Source: an uncultured Clostridia bacterium (GTDB lineage Bacteria > Bacillota_A > Clostridia > Christensenellales > Aristaeellaceae). From it: a stretch of DNA of 5,239 nt. The stretch covers positions 1 through 5,239 of the forward strand of contig CAMBWJ010000159.1 in the NCBI GenBank assembly GCA_945871545.1, in the 5' to 3' direction. This document shows positions 1 to 5,239 of this stretch, piece after piece (position 1 is the first letter of the stretch; each line of letters starts with the position of its first letter). The translations under genes were made by a program, and so were the position numbers. A model generated the notes under the pieces. That model saw only the letters and a list, made by a program, of their open reading frames with translations. It searched no databases and was not told where the DNA came from.

Positions 1-1773
1 CTGCTGGTGCACGACTGGCGCGCGCCGGTGTGCAGCCTGTACTACGATTCCATGCCCGGCGACGTGTCCTACGACAGCCCCTCCGGCAGAATCGTGGGCA
101 AAATGACCCTCAAGCGGCAGTACCGCATGGAAAACGGGCAGCTGAAGTATTATGTGGACACCCAGCTCTCCATCGACGATTCCATGCTGCTGGACATCCT
201 CTCCGGGGCCAGCAGCCACCACATGCGCCAGATCGTGGCCACCATCCAGGCGGAGCAGAACGCCGCCATCCGCCACGACGATGCGCCGGTGGTGTGCGTA
301 GTGGGCGGCGCGGGCAGCGGCAAGACCAGCGTGGCCATGCACCGCGCGGCCTTTCTGATGTATCGCCGCCGGGATCTGCTGGACGCCAGCAAGATTCAGA
401 TCATCTCCCCCAGCACCGCCTTTTCGGAGTACGTGTCCAACGTGCTGCCGGAGCTGGGCGAGGAGAACATCCGCGCCCGCACCATGCGGGAGATCGTGGA
501 AAGGGTGCTGGAGCGCAAGGTGGAGCCGCTGGTGCGCCAGATGGAGAACTGCCTTCCGGAGAATCTGGAGACGCGCAACAAATCCGTGGCCTACAAGACG
601 GGCGTGGAATTCCTGCGCAAGCTGAAGGCCACCGCGGAGAGCTTCTCCACCTTCGGCCCGAACTTCGGAAGCGTCCGCATGGACGATCAGATTCTCATTC
701 GCCGCGAGGAGCTGCGGCGCATGTACAAGAATGAATTCTCGCTTCTGACCCCGGCCCAGCGCATCGAGCGCATGAAGGCCACGCTGGAGACCCGGCTGTC
801 CAGCTGGGAGGAGAAGCTGATCCGCCAGTACGAGCAGAGCTTCTCCGGCAAGTACAGCGGACGGGAGCTGACCTTCGTCTCGAAGATGGCGGCGGCCCAG
901 CGCTTGCAGAGCGTGCGTTCCCAGCTGCGGGGCTACACCAACGTCACCGGCTGGAATCTGCTGCAGGAGGCCATGCGCGATGCGCCCCGGGAGCTGCGCA
1001 ACCTGTTCTTTGAGAACCGGGACGCGAACCTGCTCTGGTGGGAGGACGCCGCAGCCCAGGCCTACCTGCTGGTGAAGCTGGGCTTTGTGCAGCCGGACAA
1101 GACGGTGTATCATCTGCTGGTGGATGAGGCGCAGGACTACACCGAGACGGAGCTTGCGCTGCTGCACGCCTACTTCCCCAACGCCCGCGTGACCCTGCTG
1201 GGCGATCCCATGCAGCGCACCTGCCCGGGCATGGGCGCGTGCGTGCCGGAGAACTGGGGCGAGTGCTTCGACGCGAAGGACGCGCCGCTGTTCAGGCTGA
1301 CCCGCTGCTATCGTTCCACCCTGCCCATCACCCGGCTGTGCAACGCGCTGCTGCCGGGCAGCGAGGATCGCCTGAACCCCTTCGCCCGCGAAGGAGAAGC
1401 GCCGCTGGTGGCCCAGTACAGCGAAGAATTGCTGAAGGACACGCTGAAGCGCATGCGCAACGCGGGCTATGCCTCCATCGCCGTGATCACCCGCAGCCAG
1501 AGTCAGGCGGATTCGCTGTCGGCGAAGCTTGAAAACGTCTACCGCCTGGACGGCGGCGAGGCCGACCTGAACTACGAGAGCAGCGACAACGTGGTGGGCT
1601 GCTATCACATGGTCAAGGGCATGGAGTTCGATGCGGTGATCGTGGTCTGGCCCGACGTGGAGCTTGACGACGGTGAGCGCCGCAGGCTCTACACCGCCTG
1701 CTCCCGCGCGCTGCACTCCGTGGCGCTGCTGGGCGGCGGCAAGCTGATCAAGGAGCTGAACATTCAGCTATGA
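1..1773 (+). CDS. helD: HelD-family RNA polymerase-associated helicase-like ATPase (5' partial)
   Basis: This is a superfamily 1 (UvrD/Rep-like) ATPase of the HelD type (COG3973). Characterised HelD proteins bind RNA polymerase and use ATP to release it from DNA and nucleic acid, recycling stalled enzyme in the cytoplasm. The frame is open from the first base, and the first residues lead straight into the family's DWRAP element, so the gene begins upstream. The GTG at 7 is an internal valine, not a start. Visible residues number 590. Motifs, in visible-residue numbering: Q-motif IQAEQN (82-87), Walker A GGAGSGKT (102-109, K108), Walker B VDEAQD (374-379), motif III GDPMQ (401-405), motif IV TRCYRS (434-439), motif V KGMEFD (539-544) and motif VI YTACSR (564-569, R569). 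All look intact. Residues about 200-320 form a charged, helix-rich insertion between Walker A and B. Typical HelD proteins have about 680-780 residues, so roughly 100-180 N-terminal residues are missing. Those include the coiled coil that enters the polymerase secondary channel, so its presence cannot be judged. A different COG3973 paralogue is the main alternative. Confidence 0.9.
   Translation: MLVHDWRAPVCSLYYDSMPGDVSYDSPSGRIVGKMTLKRQYRMENGQLKYYVDTQLSIDDSMLLDILSGASSHHMRQIVATIQAEQNAAIRHDDAPVVCVVGGAGSGKTSVAMHRAAFLMYRRRDLLDASKIQIISPSTAFSEYVSNVLPELGEENIRARTMREIVERVLERKVEPLVRQMENCLPENLETRNKSVAYKTGVEFLRKLKATAESFSTFGPNFGSVRMDDQILIRREELRRMYKNEFSLLTPAQRIERMKATLETRLSSWEEKLIRQYEQSFSGKYSGRELTFVSKMAAAQRLQSVRSQLRGYTNVTGWNLLQEAMRDAPRELRNLFFENRDANLLWWEDAAAQAYLLVKLGFVQPDKTVYHLLVDEAQDYTETELALLHAYFPNARVTLLGDPMQRTCPGMGACVPENWGECFDAKDAPLFRLTRCYRSTLPITRLCNALLPGSEDRLNPFAREGEAPLVAQYSEELLKDTLKRMRNAGYASIAVITRSQSQADSLSAKLENVYRLDGGEADLNYESSDNVVGCYHMVKGMEFDAVIVVWPDVELDDGERRRLYTACSRALHSVALLGGGKLIKELNIQL
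1750..1755 (+). promoter_or_regulatory. Weakly placed ribosome binding site for the YhiN-family gene
   Basis: AAGGAG lies inside the last codons of the HelD gene, 14 nt upstream of the ATG at 1770. That is longer than the usual 5-9 nt. A second purine run, GAGGA at 1772-1776, is only 2 nt before the alternative ATG at 1779, which is too close to work well. With the ATGA overlap, this suggests that translation restarts from ribosomes finishing the upstream gene. This is inference from spacing only. Confidence 0.4.
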
Positions 1774-2990
1774 GGAACATGCGCATTGCAATCATCGGCG
1801 GCGGCGCGGCGGGGCTCATGGCCGCCTGCCTGCTGGCCCGGCGGGGGCTGCGGCCCACGCTGCTGGAAAAGCAGAGCCGGGTGGGCCGGAAGCTGCTCTC
1901 CACCGGAAATGGCCGCTGCAATCTGACGAATCTGAACGCTTCAGAGAGGGACTACCACGGCGACCTGCGCTATGTGAAGGCCGCGCTCACCGCCTTCACC
2001 CCAAGGGATGCGATGGACTTCTTTGCCTCCATCGGCGTGGAGTGCGCGCCTGACGGGGAGGGCCGGGTCTACCCCCTGAGCAACGCTGCGGCGGGGGTGC
2101 TGGACGGCCTGCGGCTCTACGCGGCGGAGCAGGGCTGCGAGATCGTGCCCGAATTCGAGGTCGCGTCCGTGCGGCGGGGGCGGGACTTTGTCATCACATC
2201 GAAGGATGGAAGCAGGGTGCAGGCGGACTGCGTGCTGGTGGCCTGCGGCGGCATGGCTGCGCCCAAGCTGGGCGGCTGCGCCGATGGCTATCGCATTCTG
2301 GAGAGCTTCGGCCACAGAATTTCCCCGCGCCTGCCCGCCATCGCCGCGCTCAAGACCGATCCCGAGGCCGTGCGCGCGCTGAAGGGAATCCGCATGCACG
2401 GGGAAATTGCGCTGTACTGCGGCGAACGGCTGCTGCGCCGGGAGGCGGGCGAGATTCTCTTCGGCGATGGCAGCGTGTCCGGCATCGCCGCGATGCAGCT
2501 GGCGCGCGCCGTCAACCTGCAAAAGGGGAAGCCCTGCACGCTGAAGCTGAACTTCTGGCCGGATGCGCCGGAGAACGCCATCGACCGCCGCGCAGACCTG
2601 CTGCCAAAGCGTCCGCTGGACGACTTCCTCAGTGGAATCGTGCCCAAGCGGCTGGGTCAGGTGCTGATCAAGGCCGCCGGGGTCGGGCCGCTGTCAGGGC
2701 TGGCCGGGGAGCTGGACGCGTGCGAACGCGCAGCCATCCAGCGCACGCTCACCGGCTGGACGCTGCCGGTGAAGTCCACGCTGGGCTTCGATCAGGCGCA
2801 GGTCACCTGCGGCGGCGCTGAGTTGAAGGGCTTCGAGCCGGACACCCTGGAGTCCCGCCAGGAAAGCGGCCTGTTCGCCGCCGGAGAGGTGCTGGACGTG
2901 GACGGCGACTGCGGCGGCTTCAACCTGCACTGGGCCTGGGCGTCGGCGAACCTCGCCGCCCGGGAGATCATCCGCAGGGCGGAAAACTGA
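1770..2990 (+). CDS. HI0933/YhiN-family FAD-dependent flavoprotein (RdsA-like)
   Basis: A complete 406-residue protein of the HI0933/YhiN/YtfP family (COG2081, TIGR00275 type; usual length about 390-420). The E. coli member YhiN has been identified as RdsA, an FAD- and NADH-dependent enzyme that makes dihydrouridine 2449 in 23S rRNA. Other members are annotated as aminoacetone oxidase-like. What is seen: an N-terminal Rossmann motif GGGAAG (10-15) with acidic E33 ending the second strand, the family signature GRKLLSTGNGRCNLTN (39-54), RVYPLSNAA in the substrate-domain region, the second FAD motif VACGG (157-161) followed by PKLGG...DGY (165-174), and the C-terminal FAD-contact block GEVLDVDGDCGG (372-383) followed by FNLHWAWAS. 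No signal peptide or membrane segment is visible, so it is cytoplasmic. The start overlaps the HelD stop by 4 nt (ATGA). ATG 1779 would give an N-terminus closer to that of homologues (MRIAIIGGG) but lacks a usable ribosome binding site. rRNA modification here is inferred from family membership; whether a Gram-positive-type homologue has the same target is not shown by the sequence. Confidence 0.93.
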   Translation: MRNMRIAIIGGGAAGLMAACLLARRGLRPTLLEKQSRVGRKLLSTGNGRCNLTNLNASERDYHGDLRYVKAALTAFTPRDAMDFFASIGVECAPDGEGRVYPLSNAAAGVLDGLRLYAAEQGCEIVPEFEVASVRRGRDFVITSKDGSRVQADCVLVACGGMAAPKLGGCADGYRILESFGHRISPRLPAIAALKTDPEAVRALKGIRMHGEIALYCGERLLRREAGEILFGDGSVSGIAAMQLARAVNLQKGKPCTLKLNFWPDAPENAIDRRADLLPKRPLDDFLSGIVPKRLGQVLIKAAGVGPLSGLAGELDACERAAIQRTLTGWTLPVKSTLGFDQAQVTCGGAELKGFEPDTLESRQESGLFAAGEVLDVDGDCGGFNLHWAWASANLAAREIIRRAEN

Positions 2991-2995
2991 AGGAG
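2990..2995 (+). promoter_or_regulatory. Ribosome binding site for the COG2509 flavoprotein gene
   Basis: AAGGAG begins on the last base of the upstream TGA stop and lies 8 nt before the ATG at 3004 (11 nt before the second in-frame ATG at 3007). The good spacing supports the start at 3004 and independent initiation at this gene, unlike the overlapping junctions on either side. Confidence 0.75.
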
Positions 2996-3003
2996 AATCA
3001 CAT

Positions 3004-4590
3004 ATGATGATACGCCTGTCTCAGCTTCGCGTAAATCTGAATGATGCCAAGCGTCCGCCGGTGGAGCTCGCCGCGCGGGCGCTGAAGCTGCGCCCGGAGG
3101 AGATCGTCTCCGCGCGCATCTTCAAAAAGTCGGTGGACGCGCGCGACAAGCGGGACGTGCACTTCTCCTTCACGCTGGACGTGGAGGTGCGGCGCGTGCC
3201 CGCCCACCTGCCGCGGAATGCCCAGCTCCTGCCCGAAGCGGAGCCTGTGCAGCCGATGCCGAGGCTCAAACCCGGCGCGCACCGGCCCATCGTGGTGGGC
3301 ATGGGCCCGGCGGGGCTGTTTGCGGCGCTGCACCTGGCCCAGGCGGGGCTGAAGCCGCTGGTGATCGAGCGCGGACGGGACGTGGACGCGCGCGCGCGGG
3401 ACGTGGAGCGCTTCTGGTCGGGCGGAGCCTTCGACCCTGCCAGCAACGTGCAGTTCGGCGAGGGCGGCGCGGGTACGTTCTCGGACGGCAAGCTCAATTC
3501 CGGCATCAAGGACCCCCGCTGCCGGGAGGTGCTGGAGACCTTCGTGCGCATGGGCGCGCCGGAGGAAATCCTCTATCAGGCCAAGCCCCACATCGGCACG
3601 GATCACCTGCGCGCGGTGGTGAAGAACCTGCGGCTGGAGATATTGCGGCTGGGCGGCGAGGTGCGCTTTGAGACGATGCTCACCGGGCTGCGCTTCGAGG
3701 GCGGACGGCTCACCGGAGCCGAGATCGGCGGCGCAATCGAGCCTGCGGAGGAGCTGGTGCTGGCCATCGGTCACAGCGCCCGGGATACCTTCGGGATGCT
3801 CAACGACAGCGGCGTGGCCATGGAGCAGAAGCCCTTCTCCATCGGCGCGCGCATCGAGCACAAACAGAAACTGATCAACCGCGCTCAGTACGGCGCGGCG
3901 GCGGAGCACCCGGCCCTCGGCGCGGCAGACTACAAGCTCAGCTGCCACCTGCCGGACGGTCGCGCGGCCTACACCTTCTGCATGTGCCCCGGCGGTCAGG
4001 TGGTCGCGGCGGCCAGCGAGGAAGGCGGCGTGGCGGTCAACGGCATGAGCCTCTTCGCCCGGGACGGCGAGAACGCCAACAGCGCGCTGCTGGTGTCGGT
4101 GGGCCCCGGCGACTACGGCGGGGACGATCCCCTGGCGGGCGTGCGCTTCCAGCGAAAGTGGGAGCAGGCGGCGTTTACGGCGGGCGGCGGTGACTACCGC
4201 GCCCCGGCCCAGCGCGTGGGCGATTTCCTCGCAGGACGCGCTTCCACGGAGGGCGGCGCGGTGCGGCCCAGCTACCGCCCCGGCGTGAACTGGACGACGC
4301 TGGAGAAATGCCTTCCCGATTATGTCATCGCGGACATGCGCGCGGCCATCGGCCTGTTCGATCGCAAGCTGCGCGGCTTTGCCGATCCCGACGCGGTGCT
4401 CACCGGCGTGGAGACCCGATCCTCGTCGCCGGTGCGGGTGCTGCGGGGCGAGAACCTGTGCGCAACGGACATCGACGGCCTGTACCCCTGCGGCGAGGGC
4501 TGCGGCTACGCGGGCGGCATCCTGTCCGCAGCGGTGGACGGCCTGCGCTGCGCCCACGCCATACGAAAGCGCCATGAGGAGGACGTATGA
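3004..4590 (+). CDS. Uncharacterised FAD-dependent dehydrogenase (COG2509 family)
   Basis: A complete 528-residue flavoprotein, the usual length (about 520-540) for the COG2509 'uncharacterised FAD-dependent dehydrogenase' family. Its reaction and substrate are unknown. Domains: an N-terminal alpha/beta module (about 1-70) with the family's conserved FKKSVDARDKRDV stretch, then a Rossmann FAD-binding fold with GMGPAG (99-104) and ribose-binding E122. A highly conserved FGEGGAGTFSDGKLN block (151-165) follows. In the middle are VLAIGHSARDTF and SIGARIEH...INRAQYG, then a CMCPGG element (C326, C328). The C-terminal FAD block is GEGCGYAGG (497-505) followed by ILSAAVDG. No signal peptide or transmembrane segment is evident. 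It starts 13 nt after the upstream flavoprotein's stop, and its TGA overlaps the next ATG, so co-expression with both is likely. ATG 3007 (MIRLSQ...) is an equally plausible start by homology and changes only one residue. The fold and cofactor are secure; any specific metabolic role would be a guess. Confidence 0.92.
   Translation: MMIRLSQLRVNLNDAKRPPVELAARALKLRPEEIVSARIFKKSVDARDKRDVHFSFTLDVEVRRVPAHLPRNAQLLPEAEPVQPMPRLKPGAHRPIVVGMGPAGLFAALHLAQAGLKPLVIERGRDVDARARDVERFWSGGAFDPASNVQFGEGGAGTFSDGKLNSGIKDPRCREVLETFVRMGAPEEILYQAKPHIGTDHLRAVVKNLRLEILRLGGEVRFETMLTGLRFEGGRLTGAEIGGAIEPAEELVLAIGHSARDTFGMLNDSGVAMEQKPFSIGARIEHKQKLINRAQYGAAAEHPALGAADYKLSCHLPDGRAAYTFCMCPGGQVVAAASEEGGVAVNGMSLFARDGENANSALLVSVGPGDYGGDDPLAGVRFQRKWEQAAFTAGGGDYRAPAQRVGDFLAGRASTEGGAVRPSYRPGVNWTTLEKCLPDYVIADMRAAIGLFDRKLRGFADPDAVLTGVETRSSSPVRVLRGENLCATDIDGLYPCGEGCGYAGGILSAAVDGLRCAHAIRKRHEEDV
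4576..4582 (+). promoter_or_regulatory. Ribosome binding site for the HAD hydrolase gene
   Basis: GAGGAGG lies within the last codons of the COG2509 gene, 4 nt before the ATG at 4587. It is a near-perfect anti-Shine-Dalgarno match with slightly short spacing. With the 4-nt ATGA overlap it fixes the start of the downstream gene and indicates translational coupling. Confidence 0.75.
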
Positions 4591-5239
4591 AGCCGAAATT
4601 TCCCTTTGACGCGGCCATCTTCGATCTGGACGGCACGCTGCTGGACAGCATGTACGTGTGGAAGCGCGTGGACGAGATCTTCTTTGAAAACATGGGCATG
4701 GAGTGCCCGGCGGACTACGGCCCCGCGCTGGCGGGCAAGAGCTACCGGGAGAGCGCGGAGTACACCATCGAGCGCTTCGGACTTACGGAGAGCTGGGAGG
4801 AGATCGTGCGCGGCTGGACGGAGCTGGCCCATCGCGAGTACGCCGAAAACGTGGGCCTGAAGCCGGGCGCGCGGGAATATCTGACCCTGCTGCGGCGCAG
4901 CGGCGTGAAGCTGGCTGTGGCCACAGCGCTGCCGGAGTACCTGTACCGGCCCTGCCTTGAACATCTGGGCGTCCTCGACTGGTTCGACGCGCTGTGCTCC
5001 ACCGATGAGACCGGCGGGCGCGGCAAGTCCCGGGGCGAGGTGTTCCTGCTGGCGGCGGAGCGCCTGGGCGTGGAGCCCGCGCGCTGCGTGGTGTTCGAGG
5101 ACGTGCTGGAGGGCGTGCGGGGCGCGCGCTGCGCCGGAATGGGCGCGTGCTGCGTGCTGGACGAATCCTCCCGCCACGCCCATCCCGAGATCGAGCCCAT
5201 CGCCCACCGGATGATCGCGGACTTCACCGAGCTGCTGCC
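4587..5239 (+). CDS. HAD-superfamily hydrolase, beta-phosphoglucomutase/phosphatase-like (3' partial)
   Basis: This frame runs open from the ATG at 4587 to the right edge, giving 217 complete codons and no stop. Members are usually about 210-225 residues, so only a few C-terminal residues are probably missing. It is a subfamily I HAD enzyme: a Mg2+-dependent phosphatase or phosphomutase working through an aspartyl-phosphate. Motif I is DLDGTL (13-18), with nucleophile D13 and acid/base D15. An alpha-helical C1-type cap covers about residues 20-85 and contains aromatic-rich helices. Motif II is VATALP (T113). Motif III lysine is K147 in GGRGKSRGEVFLLAAERLG, with LGV just after. Motif IV is VVFEDVLEGVRGA with E171 and D172. 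All four catalytic motifs are present, so the enzyme should be active. Motif III lacks the proline-rich GKPxP form common in beta-phosphoglucomutase-like proteins. The substrate cannot be read from the sequence; sugar phosphates or other small phosphate esters are typical. The start overlaps the upstream stop by 4 nt. Confidence 0.9.
   Translation, partial: MKPKFPFDAAIFDLDGTLLDSMYVWKRVDEIFFENMGMECPADYGPALAGKSYRESAEYTIERFGLTESWEEIVRGWTELAHREYAENVGLKPGAREYLTLLRRSGVKLAVATALPEYLYRPCLEHLGVLDWFDALCSTDETGGRGKSRGEVFLLAAERLGVEPARCVVFEDVLEGVRGARCAGMGACCVLDESSRHAHPEIEPIAHRMIADFTELL

Noticed and set aside
7..9. GTG at nt 7 as a start codon for the HelD gene.
   Set aside because: The frame is open through the left edge, no ribosome binding site can be seen, and the sequence begins in the middle of a conserved HelD element. 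It is an internal valine of a truncated gene.
1941..2522. A 193-codon - strand open frame inside the YhiN-family gene.
   Set aside because: No ribosome binding site or recognisable domain was seen, and it lies fully inside a gene with strong family motifs. It is a shadow of G+C-rich coding sequence.
2991..3003. The only intergenic gap, considered as a promoter or terminator site.
   Set aside because: At 13 nt it holds only the ribosome binding site and spacer. There is no room for -35/-10 boxes and no hairpin with a T-run.
2998..4575. A 525-codon open frame on the - strand covering nearly all of the COG2509 gene.
   Set aside because: Its protein is rich in Ala, Arg and His with no recognisable motif, and it mirrors a + strand gene with full family signatures. 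Long antisense frames are expected opposite G+C-rich genes because stop codons are A+T-rich.
4506..5207. A 233-codon - strand open frame across the end of the COG2509 gene and the HAD gene.
   Set aside because: It spans two real + strand genes, has a low-complexity Ala/His/Arg composition and no domain motif. The HAD catalytic motifs on the + strand explain this DNA.
1..5239. Search for a mobile element, defence system, CRISPR array or phage signature.
   Set aside because: No direct or inverted repeats, transposase or integrase motifs, tRNA-like ends or toxin-antitoxin genes were seen. Base composition is even across the genes, and the HelD helicase motifs fit a polymerase-recycling family rather than a defence helicase.

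Overview
The window is about 5.2 kb of dense, G+C-rich bacterial coding sequence (roughly two thirds G+C by eye). All genes are on the + strand. Third codon positions are strongly G/C-biased, and the ribosome binding sites are purine-rich (AAGGAG, GAGGAGG). Together with the family signatures, this suggests a G+C-rich member of the Firmicutes/Clostridia, possibly an uncultured gut-type lineage. That placement is inference; no rRNA or other phylogenetic marker is present.

Layout: (1) nt 1-1773, the 3' part of a HelD-family (COG3973) superfamily 1 helicase-like ATPase, cut at the left edge. (2) nt 1770-2990, a complete HI0933/YhiN-family FAD flavoprotein (406 aa), the family that includes the E. 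coli 23S rRNA dihydrouridine synthase RdsA. (3) nt 3004-4590, a complete COG2509-type uncharacterised FAD-dependent dehydrogenase (528 aa). (4) nt 4587-5239, a HAD-superfamily phosphatase/phosphomutase-like hydrolase, cut at the right edge after 217 codons, so probably close to complete.

The genes are packed as one apparent operon: 4-nt ATGA overlaps join genes 1/2 and 3/4, and only 13 nt separate genes 2/3. No gap is large enough for an internal promoter plus terminator. No tRNA, rRNA, CRISPR array, insertion sequence, attachment site or clear repeat was seen. Any promoter and terminator must lie outside the window.

How the genes work together is not obvious. HelD recycles stalled RNA polymerase and the YhiN family can modify 23S rRNA, so a loose gene-expression theme is possible. 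The COG2509 protein and the HAD hydrolase have no assigned substrate. Overall this looks like an ordinary core-type housekeeping cluster. I found no convincing new system; the most useful open question is the role of the two adjacent flavoproteins.
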